The position numbers were made by a program, and so were the translations under genes. Below, piece by piece: positions 11,960-23,287 of a stretch of DNA of 64,000 nt (position 1 is the first letter of the stretch; the number at the start of each line of letters is the position of its first letter). The notes below the pieces were generated by a model. That model worked only from the letters and a program-made list of their open reading frames with translations. It had not been told where the DNA came from and ran no database searches. Source of the stretch: Melieria omissa (lineage: Eukaryota; Arthropoda; Insecta; Diptera; Ulidiidae); the NCBI GenBank assembly GCA_963971225.1, contig OZ020268.1:58837900-58901899 (forward strand). Reading direction: 5' to 3'.

Positions 11960-12225
11960 TGCAGTGTCTTCCAGGCAGAAGTAATGGCCATTTACCAGGT
12001 TTCTATATGACTTATCTGCGAAAACGCGTACAAAGCGGATGTCCACATATACTCGGACAGTCAGGCAGCCATCAAGCCGCTCGCGGAGGCGACCACCTCA
12101 TCTAGGCTCGTCTTGGACTTCCAAAAATTCTTAATCACCCTAGCTAAAGGCTCCAACGTCTCATTATTTTGGGTGCCAGGGCACAAGGTATCGTAGGCCA
12201 CTGCGAGGTGGGCGAACTCGCCGGA
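11960..12225 (+). pseudogene. LINE RNase H domain fragment (left palindrome arm)
   Basis: The translation gives FQAEVMAIYQV, then after a TGA, HIYSDSQAAIKPLAE, SRLVLDF and LFWVPGHK, and after a frameshift GIVGHCEVGELAG. These are the YSDSQAAIKAL and WVPGHxGIxGNExADELA motifs of the RNase H domain of non-LTR retrotransposons. It carries one in-frame stop and at least one frameshift. It differs clearly from the RNase H of the LINE at 36.1-38.5 kb, so it came from another element captured into the palindrome. Confidence 0.8.
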
Positions 12226-12300
12226 GCAGAACGCTGCTTACCGAGGCCGCATCCTTCCTCCCAGTGGGTGCTCCACTTGCATTGGTCAAAGAAAAATAAA

Positions 12301-12414
12301 TTACTTGGTTTCAGGCAACGCAAATAAGTCCACTGTTTGCATTAACAGCCTCCGCTGCACCGTCAAAGATTTATTTTCTTCCTCGTCGCTTGAAAAAAAC
12401 AGCTCGTAATCCAT
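12301..12414 (-). pseudogene. Possible Harbinger transposase N-terminal fragment (left arm)
   Basis: A 37-codon frame starts MDYELFFSSDEEEN and continues RRLLMQTVDLFALPETK then stop. An acidic SDEEE start followed by RR..L...LF.LP is reminiscent of PIF/Harbinger transposase N-termini (family knowledge). It is too short to be certain. A mirror copy lies at 12875-12988. Confidence 0.35.
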
Positions 12415-12874
12415 TTATTTTTCAAATAAACACACAAATCATTTGAAGTAACAGAATTTCCCACGTGAAATACCCAAAACAAAAAATTTCCCACTCATAG
12501 AGTTGCCGTGTTTATTCAGTGCACAACGTTTCGTCTACGTTGCTTGTACAGCATACCGAAGTGTCGACGAAACGATAGATTTGACGATACACATAGACGA
12601 TCGTCAACGATGAGTGCCGTATATGTATGTCGTTTTTGAAACAGACTATCGGCCTTATGCTGAATGTCGTCTCACTCATCGTTGACGATCGTCTATGTGT
12701 ATCGTCAAATCTATCGTTTCGTCGACACTTCGGTATGCTGTACAAGCAACGTAGACGAAACGTTGTGCACTGAATAAACACGGCAACTCTATGAGTGGGA
12801 AATTTTTTGTTTTGGGTATTTCACGTGGGAAATTCTGTTACTTCAAATGATTTGTGTGTTTATTTGAAAAATAA

Positions 12875-12988
12875 ATGGATTACGAGCTGTTTTTTTCAAG
12901 CGACGAGGAAGAAAATAAATCTTTGACGGTGCAGCGGAGGCTGTTAATGCAAACAGTGGACTTATTTGCGTTGCCTGAAACCAAGTAA
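12875..12988 (+). pseudogene. Possible Harbinger transposase N-terminal fragment (right arm)
   Basis: This is the plus-strand mirror copy of the 37-codon frame at 12301-12414. It ends in TAA directly after LPETK, where a full transposase would continue with the helix-turn-helix and DDE core. It is the best clue that the palindrome derives from a Harbinger-type element. Confidence 0.35.
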
Positions 12989-13060
12989 TTTATTTTTCTT
13001 TGACCAATGCAAGTAGAGCCCCCACTGGGAGGAAGGATGCGGCCTCGGTAAGCAGCGTTC

Positions 13061-13330
13061 TGCTCCGGCGAGTTCGCCCACCTCGCAGTGGCCTACGATA
13101 CCTTGTGCCCTGGCACCCAAAATAATGAGACGTTGGAGCCTTTAGCTAGGGTGATTAAGAATTTTTGGAAGTCCAAGACGAGCCTAGATGAGGTGGTCGC
13201 CTCCGCGAGCGGCTTGATGGCTGCCTGACTGTCCGAGTATATGTGGACAACCGCTTTGTACGCGTTTTCGCAGATAAGTCATATAGAAACCTGGTAAATG
13301 GCCATTACTTCTGCCTGGAAGACACTGCAA
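13061..13330 (-). pseudogene. LINE RNase H domain fragment (right palindrome arm)
   Basis: This is the mirror copy of the fragment at 11960-12225, carrying the same YSDSQAAIK-type and WVPGHK blocks in minus-strand sense with minor substitutions. It is not functional by itself. Confidence 0.75.
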
Positions 13331-14429
13331 TGATCAGGTGGAAGGAAAAGCTGGGGCTTCGCTTCGCTGACTGCAGAAAATACCACAGCCAACCTTGTTA
13401 CCTATGTTACCACCACACTACGCTCCCTTCCCTGGAAAAGGGAAGCCATTGGGAAACGGGAGATCCCAATTTTTTTTCAGTATCGTTTTAGTTTCGTCAG
13501 CAAAATTTCCGACGATGGAAATATTCGTCGATAGACGAAAGGCGAAGGCGATGACGAGCATAGCACTCCGTCGTCAGCTGACGATACGACGATGAGCAGC
13601 ATACGAAAGTTGCCGTATCGTCATTTTTTCAGACGATGACGATATTCAGCATAAGGCCGATAGTTATGTGACATAAAATTTTTGGTAGCTACGATGAAAG
13701 AGTAGCGAAATGCAGGGTCTCAAAATTAGCGCATTTTTTGCAGGATGTATGAGGTTTTTGCTATCAGACAAACCGAACATTGTGTGCTGTACTGACGACG
13801 TTTTGGTGCAGCTTCGCATTATCTCAAGGATTTACAGAATCATGATGATGTTGAAAAATAATGATATTTTTTGGAACATATGATACGATGAAAACGATTG
13901 TCGTATGTGCTATTAAATTCAATGGAACATACGATATTCGTTTTCTACGGCGACGAAATGCGAATACTGAACTGGGAGCTTTTCTTGCACGTAGCAGTTG
14001 GACAGTTGGTATTTGTCTCTTATTTTTCCGTACGGTGAGTTTTTGAATAATTCGATGACCATCAAAAATATACATTTCAATTCAAAATCATTTACACAAA
14101 AAGTCACGTTATTGGTGTGGTGGGGTATGTCATACCCCAATGAACTTTAGCGGGGTGTGACTGAAATCTGGTCACACTCCAGTTGTTTTTGGATAGCAGG
14201 TGTGTATGGTTGAACTGTTATAAACAGCTACTAGAAGCGATAGTGCTCACATAAAACTGATATCTGTATGATTTACAAAAATACAACCTCTGGGGTATGG
14301 TATACCCAACCACACCAATGCCGGGTTAAAACCCAATAAAATAAAAAAGTCAGTAAACAATAGTGTAGTCAAAATGACTACATATGGGGATTTTAAGTAG
14401 GTCAGATTTTCGGGCATTCTAGTGTTAAG

Positions 14430-16290
14430 TAATGACTTTTTAATTTAAATTAAAATATGCAAATTTATTTATGTTATGACTTGTGCATGAGTAGGGAAAG
14501 CGACAAGCAGGCAGTTGAATTGATTGAAGACCAGAAGCAGCAAAGGACGAAGCGCCACACGACGAGCTGCACATGCGCCGATTATCAACGGCGCAAAATC
14601 TGCATGCAACAACGACCGTGCTGAGCCCGCAGCGTGGCTGCAATTTGATCCTTGATGCACTTTTATTGTTGTGCTCATTGTGGCATTGTTGTTGTTTTTA
14701 GTGCTCACCCTGTTCCTGCGTGCGGCTTGTGCGCCAAAGTCTTAATAATTCTTACACCCATGTCAGCACCTAAGCGACCGTTGCTGTTATGACTGTTATG
14801 GTTTTTGTTGTTGTTGTTGTTGTGGCGGTGGTTACAAATGCAACTGCAGTGCGCTGATGTATGCAATAGCGGTGCTTGCGCTTTCTTTCAGCAGACTTTT
14901 TCATATGATTTGCCTTCCTCGTCTTTTGCTTGGTCGTTTTCATTTTCTTTCTTATTGTTGTGGTCTTGGCTGTTGTTGTTGTTGTGATGCGCGCGTGCGC
15001 ATGTTTGCCACTGAATCGTTCTTCTCGGCGCGCTGTGTGATTGCAGCTTAATTGCTAGCTGCACTTTTGTGCCCATAACAACAGCAACAAAAAAACTGCT
15101 ACTACTACAACAACAACTGCAACCAAAACGCTAAAATGTGCCCTATCGAGTGCGGCTGCTACAATTGCAGCAACAATAACTGCATCTCCCCTCCTACTGC
15201 AACTGCACTCGACAGTTTCCCTTCGTTGTGTCGTTGCTTGCATTTCATTCATTTCTTATTTCCTTTACAACTTTAATAGTATCCACTGACTGCTTATTAT
15301 AATTTTTTTGCACTCTTTCTTGTTGCTCTTCGTTGTGTTGTGGTTTTGCATTTTTGCAAGTTTTTAGGCTGCGCTTTTATTGCTTTGGCACGCGATGAGC
15401 ATATTTTCGATATTTTTGCTGTCGCTGTAGTTGCTGTTAAGGTTGTTGTTGTTGTTGTTTTTGCTGTTGCTGTTAAAATTAATACAATATTTGGTAAGCT
15501 GAGTAGGTCGCTCGGTAAATATGAGTTTTGGGTGTTCCAATTGTGCGTCTTGTGGCGTTTTCCGGCTCATGAAACACGCCGAGCACAGTGAACGAGGAAG
15601 CAATGAGGGCACAAATGCGTTTTAAATGAGGCAATAATTCATGGTAAATGGCTTAAGAAACAATTGCACTCTATGCAGTGTGGACAATTACGAAAGTCAG
15701 TGAGAAGAAGTTTGCTAGTACAACAAAAAGTTTGTAAATTAGCAACGAAAGTTAAAAACGAAAGAAAGTAATTACGGCTAGTTGTGGTTGTGGTAGTGGC
15801 AAATGAGCACACAGGATACCAAGGAGGATGCTGCAAAGATATCCTTGTTTGAAAAAAGCAGACAACGCAGCACATTTTCTCCATCTTTCATTTAGTTTCA
15901 TACAAAGTTTCAAGTTCAACACTATTGGTTTGGCTCAGCCTAACTCGAATATTCTGCTAGTGTCCCATAAAAATTGTCAACTTGGTTCATGATTAAAGCC
16001 AGCCAGATGATTTTCATCTGAGCTCTGTTTACTAAACTAAAACCTCTTTACAAAAATTGAAAGGCAGATCCCCTCATGAATTGACACACTTGTGCGCGCA
16101 GCAGCAGAAATAGGCAACAACACACCGCGTGTTATTAAGAAATCATTTGCAAACAACCTTTAACAACGTCATTAAATGACAAATTACCAATAACTGCTAA
16201 TAGGTAATTATGGGCCGCAGCTACACAAACACTCGCTGCAATATGAAACAAAAACAATGCATCAATTCAACATTAGCACTGAATACTTTC
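14430..16290. other. Gene-free host segment with GTT/CAA repeats
   Basis: Short GTT/CAA tracts recur (for example 14805-14823, 14970-14985, 15062-15120, 15440-15460), typical of fly introns and regulatory DNA. Frames open through these tracts encode only Leu/Val/Asn-rich low-complexity sequence. No supported exon or RNA gene is seen. Confidence 0.5.
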
Positions 16291-17049
16291 CGCATTTCTT
16301 GTTTATTGTTGAAATGTGCTGGACAAGCTGCAACACGCCAAACTGCCAAGCCGCCCAAACGGCAAGCGTAATCAATTTGCAGTAATTAATTTGCGGCCCG
16401 AAATAGAGCAGCAAGAATCGCGCAGCGCCGACCACTTAACGTGGCCGAAAAGGTATTGCATGTCGCCGCCGGCCGCTGGCATTGCCGAATTTTGTGCAAA
16501 AACCCATGCACCTGTTTTTTTGTCAACGGCGACGAACGGAGGCGGCTCACAGTGGCTCAATTTGTCATTTCAGGTTGCAAAATTGATAACTCCTGAACGA
16601 ATAGAGATAATTGAAAATTTTTTCTTGCTGTTGATTAGAAATTCATCAGGCAATTGTATTCTCAAAAATAAACTCAATCAATGTACAGGGTGCTACGTAA
16701 TAGTTTGTCAAAGTTCGGCTTACTGTAAATAAGAATAATGCGAGCAACAATGTTAACTTTTAGTTGCAAAATTAATGAAAATTCATTAAAAAAGATTAAA
16801 AGTAAAAAGAAATTTAAGAAATAAGCTGAACGAGTCAAATTTAAAGATAAAAATTAATAAATTTCGCTTTCAAAATTAGAACCAGAATTCGAAAAATTTA
16901 CGTAAGAAGTCAATTTTTTTGGACAATCCTAAGTTCAAAAAGCAATGCTGAAGCTTCATTGGGAATACTGTTTTTAATTCTTTTAACACGATCCGAGTTT
17001 GCTGGTAAAACTGCTTTTACTATAATGCCTTTAATTTTCTCCTGATTCT
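16291..17049. other. Gene-free segment with an unsupported 138-codon frame
   Basis: An open frame at 16316-16732 has no recognisable domain. Its stretch AKLITPERIEIIENFF faintly recalls the first helix of transposase HTH regions, but it is isolated and I do not call it coding. The rest is AT-rich. Confidence 0.35.
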
Positions 17050-17480
17050 TATTTTATTTTATGGTCAAAGCTTGTGAAAAGTGGGTGTCAGTTATTTTTC
17101 CCGTTGCCTCCATAAGCTTCCTTGTTTTAGTGAATGACGCAGTCCTGAATTGACTTTTTCGGCCTTCCTTTTGCCGCCTTTGATGTCGATGGTTGGTCAT
17201 CGCTTATGCTACATGCATCTCCTGCATCGAAGTAAATTGTTTTTTCCAACCACTTCTCATTATTCTGGACAAAATTGAATTTGGTACGGTTTGCCGCAAT
17301 CCATTTCAACTTTGTAGTGCGATAAGTCCTGGATATCTTCTCTTTAGTCATAGATATGTTGGCTGCAGGCAAACTTCCTTCGACGTAACCAATTTCTTTA
17401 GTGACAGCCAGAACGAACTTCTCCTTTGTCTTCGAAATAGTACATATTTCAAACAGCTTCGAATTTTTCAAAAGCATCAT
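17050..17480 (-). pseudogene. Relic of an uncharacterised repetitive invertebrate protein
   Basis: The minus-strand frame contains ISRTYRTTKLKWIAANRTKF, FVQNNEKWLEKTIYF and then PSTSKAAKGRPKKSIQDC; after a frameshift near 17130 it goes on KTRKLMEATGKI. The order Y..LK..W..ANR / F...NE.WL / PSTS..GRPKKSF.DCS.RTKRRK is one I recall from a widespread set of uncharacterised insect and cnidarian proteins that look transposon-associated. The GRPKK patch resembles an AT-hook. Function is unknown. The frameshift and loss of the rest make it a relic. Confidence 0.4.
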
Positions 17481-18472
17481 TGCGCTTCTTCTTCGGTTTA
17501 GTTGCAGTGGCGGAGTTGAAGTGATGTTTAGTTCAAATTAAATTCGAAACTAACTTCACTTACTCCAAACTCCTTTATTTATAAGTAGGATTTGCATATG
17601 CATTCAAATAGCAGGTACTATGCTTCTAGTACTAGCAGGTACCTAAACAGTTGTTAGGTTTCCCCGCGTTGTGGGATTTTTGAACAGACCAGACACATAA
17701 GTGGGTTTTAGACAGTGCACATAGATATAAGTCTGCTTTTTGTTTTTCAATAACTAATTGATTCATTGGCACGGTTTAACTCAAACACTAATGGCGACTG
17801 ACTGAGTTTTGCTCAAATGAAAAAAAGAATTGTATGCTAGGCACAGTGTTAGTATTTTGTTAAAAACAAAAACATTACATCAAAGGATACATGATAGCTG
17901 ATTGCCGGAAATGAAAGCCAACTTGTTTTTCGTACGTGCGAACTGCGCATCCAGCAAAAGTACTCTTTATATATAATATACGCAAAAAAAAAATCGACTT
18001 AATATGGAGCTGCAAGCTTGTATCACATCTTAAATGAAGCCAAAATCCAAATTAGCATGCCCTGGTAACGATTATAATCGCGTGTAATTGATTCACTATC
18101 AAAATCTTGACGAACTTGTTCGAACGCACGCACCTGAACGCACAAAATTGCTCGAGGTGGCTACAGAAAAATCGCTGTAAAATCCAGTCGGGCAAAATCG
18201 GGCACCCGATCTCTTCAGGGCAGTACTCACAGAAGACTAGTGAACAAGTTTCCCAAAGACGGAACTCTGGCAAGTGTGACGTTTTTTTTTAAGTCTATCG
18301 AAAGTTCATAAAGTGTGATAAATATAGTGCTTCAAGTGAGTGCCTACGAAAAGACAACAACAACAACCAACTTTTTTTTTATATATTTAATTATTTACTA
18401 CTGGTGCAAAAAGTTTCAATTAACTTGCTCCTTTCCGTAATTTAAAACTTCAACTTTGCCGAAAAAGTGAAA

Positions 18473-18550
18473 ATGGCTGATATTATTTCACACTCTAAAA
18501 ATTGCTCAACTTTAACGGGCTCTACAAGCAAAACTATTTGCCCAATTTAG
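18473..18550 (+). CDS. Short ORF with strong fly start context (tentative)
   Basis: GTGAAAATGGCTGAT has A at -3 and G at +4 and begins a 25-codon frame (MADIISHSKNCSTLTGSTSK...) ending in TAG. It follows about 180 bp of UTR-like sequence. There is no homology I recognise. It may be a small ORF in a 5' leader, or chance. Confidence 0.15.
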   Translation: MADIISHSKNCSTLTGSTSKTICPI

Positions 18551-20006
18551 TTAAGGTTTCCGGATTTCTTAGGCCCAAGCATTTATCTAACGGACAAGTA
18601 TAACAGTTTCCCCCAAATCGAACATGACAAAATCGACTTTTGCAACCTACGTCGGCAGAATCAGCCACTGTGCGGCGTGGCGGTGTTGGCGGCACTGGCG
18701 ACGACAACAGATGCAGATACGCGCGCCAACGTTGATCGGCGGCACGCGTCACGTATCCATTTGCGATTTTTAATTTTTACTGCACTGCTGGGGTCGTCAA
18801 CGCTCGTCGCTGCTCGTTGGCTGCGCCTTGGCGAACCAGTTCGAACGACGACGGCCCTACAGATGGTCAACGCCAGCGAAGCAACAAAACAGGTGACAGC
18901 GCGTGGGATTGACATGGTTAGGTTGCTCAGCATTCCAAAGGGAAAGCATTTGGCCAAAGACTTAAATGTTCAAAGCGAATAGAACAGATTCTGCATCGGC
19001 AGACAACAAAAGTTAAAGCTACTAAAAACACTTGAATCCCCGTTTCTAACCTTACTTTCTACTTATTCTGGAATATTTCAATATCGCAATGTATTCGTTC
19101 TGAGAATCTTCCCCCCGCAGATTGTGGAGCAGCAGCACACTGGCCTCACGCGTCATTGTAGCGCACCTCGTATTCGGTTACCTTCCGCTGTCATTAAGTT
19201 TTCACAGATGCAATTTCACTGTGTCTTGTTTATTTACCTTAACGCTGCTTTGTTTGGCCTCCGGGGGGAGTGCGAATACGTTGTTGCCCTCCACATTATG
19301 CTTCGAATAGTACCCTAACAAGAAGAAGAACACGAAGCAGCAGCAGCAGTGGCTACCCGAGCTAAACGAGTGCGAACAGCGCAAAAAGCCAGCGTCCCGT
19401 CGCTGCCGAATGTGCCTTATCCCTAATAACGGTATGCACGGTTGCAAAAGGCTTCGCAACGCTCGGCCAAAATGGCACACCCGAAGCAACAAACTGCACG
19501 CTAATGCGCGCAGGTGCAGCTGATCGTCATCGCGCAACAACAAAAGCAACAATCATGGCCATCGTCGGGCCGAGCACGCGGTCTGGCTGCATCATTATCG
19601 CGTTTGATGTGGCGCTGTGTGTGGCTGTTGTTGTTCTTGTTGTCATTGCTGTTGGTTGATCTAACAGCTCAAAAATTGCACATTTTACGGCACATGCAAG
19701 CGGCGCGTATCTGTCAGATACGCGTTCGAATTCGATTGCGGCGGCGACGGCATCTGCTAATTAATTTCCATTCCCATAAGACTTTATTTGTGTGTGTGTG
19801 TGTATGAGGTCGTGTGCTTGCTGTGCATTTGCAATTTTATTAACAAAGCACTTTACACATGCAACACTTTGTTGTGTTTTGTGCGCGTTCATTATTTTCA
19901 TTATTGCACGCAATCTTGTTGTGTTTTTGCTGCATTTCGATCGCTGTTGCACATTTCCCATTAATGCTTTCTTTCTTTATTTTGGTAGTTTGTTTTACTG
20001 AGTGTA

Positions 20007-20026
20007 TGTGTGTGTGTGTGTGTGTG
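20007..20026. repeat. GT microsatellite
   Basis: About ten GT dinucleotides in a row, inside AT-rich host DNA. Confidence 0.8.
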
Positions 20027-20398
20027 GTTTTGATAGCAATCAGCAAATTTTTATTACAATCACTTTGGTGATTTTGGTGGTACTACGAGTATAAATGATG
20101 CATTGGCTTCTGTACTTTTATTGGAGTTAACAACATTCATTGGATTGGCGAATATGCAGCTGACAAATGAAACCCAGAATTAGAGTAAGAATTTCACTAT
20201 AATGTGATAAACTTGGCATAAAAACTTGTTGTCAATGTTCTTCAGTGTCTCACAGTTCAGTAATGTTATGGATAATGTACTAATATTAGTTTGTACGCTT
20301 AAGTAGACTCTTCTTTCTTTCTTGGCCAACATTTAGGGGGACTTCCCTAAGATTGCGTTGAAAATCTTAAGCACAGAGACATGAGACATTGTGTCACT

Positions 20399-20680
20399 TT
20401 AGGTTGCAAGTATTTCAATACGAATCTTGCTATCTCCCTGTTGTTTGGAGCAGAAATTCTCAGTAAGGTTAGTAAAATAAGGGGAGTCTAAAATTTCCAG
20501 ACTTTTCCTGGCCAGGAACAGACATTGACATATGAAGTGTAGGACCATTTCTTCTACTTTTGGTTTAGAGCTCCCACCACAGCAGAAGTCCTTGTACAGC
20601 ATGGAAAACCTAGTCTTTCACTAGTCTGCTCACTAAACAGTGTCTCCAGAGCGCAGATGAAGATTCGGCCTAGTTAAAAG
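20399..20680 (-). pseudogene. C-terminal relic of a non-LTR retrotransposon
   Basis: Minus-strand sequence gives DFCCGGSSKPKVEEMVLHFICQC and then ARKSLEILDSPYF. This matches the C-terminal CCHC-like region of RNase H-bearing LINEs, where a D.CR.C...EET..HLLC.CPAL...R...LG pattern follows the RNase H domain. Further upstream codons occur in shifted frames (SERLGFPCCTRT). It is a short decayed 3' fragment; no poly-A or TAA tail or TSD is discernible. Confidence 0.5.
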
Positions 20681-20683
20681 ACA

Positions 20684-21180
20684 AATAAAAAAGAGCTGGA
20701 AAAGTTTTCTGGACCTTCAAACCCTATTGGGTTCAAATTTGTTTCTCTTTCTGCATTTACTTATTTCTGATTGCCCAAATTTATTTAGATATGCTCGAAA
20801 ATTTCTCTACGCCACTAAATTCCACTTCACTCGGTGTTCTCTGGTCTGTAGAGCGCATCAGTCATATGTCCAAATTGTCCATAAGAATGTGTGGGAGTGA
20901 TTGAGATGGCTAGTGAGTGATGCTGAAACGAGTGTTGCTGTACTCAGTGATAATCTCTGTAGATATAATTTGCTCCACTGCCAATAAGTGCGACAGAGAT
21001 GGCAAGCGTATGCCAAAAGTGAATTATGTCATTTTATAAGATTGCGAAAGAATGGAGTTTTAAATTAGATAAAATGTTTTATTTCTAGCTAATTGAAACT
21101 AAACAAAAAAATAAAAAATTTAAATAATAAAGTAATATAAAATAATAAAAAAATATATGAATGCAAATAGAAAATAATAC
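20684..21180. other. AT-rich host segment, nothing recognised
   Basis: No ORF, inverted repeat or known motif is seen. Confidence 0.5.
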
Positions 21181-21182
21181 AG

Positions 21183-21555
21183 TTTCAAACAACAGTTTTA
21201 AAATAGCTAAAAATTTAACAAATATAATATATAAAATATTTATATGTAGAAAGAATTCCCAGTTGAAAGCGTTTTCATAATTTTTTTTCTAACTGATTTC
21301 AATTCAATAAAAAAATTCAATTCAGCAAACTTTACACATAATATTCCCAAAGATCTAACAACTTTCAAATAACAGTTTTAAAATAGCCAAAAATTTAATA
21401 AATATATAAAATATTTATATGTAGAAAGAATGAATACAAACCCCAGTTAAAAGAGTTTTCATCATTTTTTTTCTAACTGATTTCAACTCAGTAAAATAAA
21501 ATTCAATTCAGCAAACTTTACTCATAATATTCCCGAAGCTCTAACATCTTTCAAT
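21183..21555. repeat. Two-unit tandem duplication (period ~180 bp)
   Basis: Units starting TTTCAAA.AACAGTTTTAAAATAGC at 21183 and 21363 are close copies through TTTCTAACTGATTTCAA and AGCAAACTTTAC.CATAATATTCCC. They differ by substitutions and a small insertion (GAATACAAA). Confidence 0.8.
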
Positions 21556-22576
21556 TAAACAGTACAAAAAACCTTAAAATTTTTTACGAACTTGCAGCTG
21601 TTGTGCCTAAAATTCACCTGCGGCCCAGCCGAAACCAAAATTATAAATCGACTTAAAAGAATATCAAACCTTGGACCCAAAAAAAAATAAATTCATTTGC
21701 AACATTGAAAAAAGATGTTTTAATTAATTTTCGTGCCCGAAAAATGTTCGGCGCTGCAGCGAATGCAAATTTTTCCGCAGAAATACAAGTAACATCTTTG
21801 GCGTTTCTTAAATAATTTGCGACTGCACATTTTCGGCATGTGTGCATTTTATTGCGCCAACGATGCAAAGGATAAGAAGGATATGCGCGCACGCGAATTC
21901 TCGGGCGCTGAGCCCACGCAACGTGCGCCATCTTTTTGCACGCTATTCTCATTCTCATTGTTGCTGTTGTTGAACTGTATTTTTGCGTGGCATGGTATTT
22001 GAACAGTTTTGAAAAATGGCCCGGCAAGGGTTGGTTTTGGGGCGATTTTCGGCACAAAATAATAACAACAAACAATGCGCAACGGCCCTAACAATAATGA
22101 GCAATAAAATAAAATTTTACCGAAGGCAAAAGCAAATTGCAGAAAAAGCATAAATAAAACTTTAAATAAAAATTAGATGAAGCGGCGGCGGCGCGCATCG
22201 AGCAACGACACCAGACACACGCCAAATGTGCAAAAGTTCATTGTTGCGGCCGCTACTGTGTGCGTGTGTGTGTGTGTGTTTGTTTTCTGCGCTGATCCTT
22301 TGCGATCCTGGCTGGCCGGCACTGCAGCGGCTTATCCGCGGCGCATATGCTGCGGCATGTTGTGCGCGCGGCACATGCGCTCCCTAAAACACAGCAACAA
22401 CAACTTAAATTGCAGCACAAACCACCGAGCCACAGCTACAGCCACAGCGAAGCGAAAAAAATTGGGGACAGGTGCAAACATTTCAGCCATAAAGCAAAAA
22501 CCTTAAAAAACAATTTTAAATATAAAAACGCAAACACTACTAACACCGAAAAGAAAACGCCGCGCAGGCGAAATGC
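21556..22576. other. Gene-free GC-richer host segment
   Basis: The segment is CpG-containing, open by chance on both strands, with a GT run at 22263-22279 and CAACAACAA near 22393. No domain or exon is supported. Confidence 0.45.
22263..22279. repeat. GT microsatellite
   Basis: About eight GT dinucleotides in a row in a GC-rich island. Confidence 0.8.
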
Positions 22577-23287
22577 GTACGTACTAGGGATCGCAATTTT
22601 TGGCCATTTTGCGATCCCGGGATTTTCGGGATTGAAAAGTCAAATCCCGGGATCCCGGGATTTAATCCCGGGATTCATATAACAAATTTTTTAATAAAAC
22701 AATTTTCCCGAATTGCATAAATACTTGTTTATAATATATTTATCATAAAAATGGACACATTTTAATCACATTTGGGTAGTTTCAAGATTTTTTATCTTGA
22801 ATTTAATCACATTTTGTTTAACCCTTCAATTCCCATGTCCAAAATAGTGAAAAAGAAAATTTTCTTTTTAAATAAAAGAGCTTAGATACGTTTGGATAAG
22901 ACAAAAAAATACATAAAAAATGTTTAAACTACCCTAATTTTTATATTGAAAGAAACCACACAAACTCGCACTGCTTTAATTACGCGTGAAACAACTGAAT
23001 AAATTTTACAAATGACGTATCGCTAGTGTTGGTAGGAAAATTAAATAAACAAGTACTACTAATTGACTTTGCTATACAAGTGTTAGAATTTTAAAATAAA
23101 AACCTATGTGGTAGGAAAACAAATATTAAGCATCTGTCACCTACAGGTGACACTGGGAATTGAAGAGTTAAATTAAAAGTTTTTCATTTGACATTTAACT
23201 TCAGTTTCATAGCATTTTGTTTTATCCAAAAATGACACTTAAACATAACTTATTACTTTGCAACCGATGTATCATAAAGTGCATATA

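Larger units (their letters stand above)
11624..13659. repeat. Two-kilobase near-perfect palindrome (foldback)
   Basis: The left arm (11624-12616) and right arm (12673-13659) are inverted copies of about 990 bp with only scattered differences, separated by a 56-bp spacer. Each arm carries the same LINE RNase H fragment and the same short acidic/basic frame. The spacer holds a further copy of the terminal sequence CGGCCTTATGCTGAA, facing right. RNA from either strand would form a long hairpin. The arms are CGTC-rich near their outer ends. Confidence 0.85.
12645..13664. mobile_element. Possible Harbinger-like element forming the right arm
   Basis: The sequence ACTATCGGCCTTATGCTGAA at 12645 is the inverse of the end at 13664, so the right arm plus part of the spacer has two proper termini, whereas the left arm lacks the inner one. 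The frame at 12875-12988 resembles a PIF/Harbinger transposase N-terminus. No TWA target duplication is visible, so the superfamily is tentative. Confidence 0.45.
11326..14325. mobile_element. piggyBac-like non-autonomous element (inner)
   Basis: The TIRs CCCGGCGTTGGTGTGG and CCCGGCATTGGTGTGG differ at one base and are flanked by TTAA (11322-11325, 14326-14329). CCC...GGG ends with a TTAA target are typical of piggyBac. Palindromic GGGGTATGTCATACCCC follows GTTATTGGTGTGGTG internally (near 11353 and 14107). The element was inserted into the outer piggyBac-like element and then took in the long palindrome. Confidence 0.75.
10685..14424. mobile_element. piggyBac-like non-autonomous element (outer)
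   Basis: The TIR CACTAGAATGCCC is present at both ends and flanked by the diagnostic piggyBac target TTAA (10681-10684, 14425-14428). Subterminal palindromes GTAGTCATTTTGACTAC occur at both sides (near 10701, 10838 and 14366). It holds a CACTA fragment and a second piggyBac-like element. No transposase is recognisable. Confidence 0.75.
17540..20380. other. Gene-free host segment; possible 5' non-coding DNA
   Basis: 18640-19010 and 19110-19720 are GC-richer and open on both strands without recognisable domains. 18290-18470 looks like fly 5' UTR sequence (CAACAACAACAACC, A-rich). A pyrimidine tract plus CAG near 19110-19121 resembles a splice acceptor, but no exon can be supported. GT microsatellites lie at 19789-19804 and 20007-20026. 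Confidence 0.35.

Noticed and set aside
14805..15600. Leu/Val- and Asn/Gln-rich ORFs over GTT/CAA tracts
   Set aside because: They are translations of trinucleotide repeats, open in several frames on both strands.
16316..16732. 138-codon ORF with a faint HTH-like stretch
   Set aside because: The resemblance (ITPERIEIIENFF) is too short and no other transposase block follows.
18661..18982. About 100-codon frames open on both strands
   Set aside because: Simultaneous opening on both strands with no recognisable protein; more likely GC-rich non-coding DNA.
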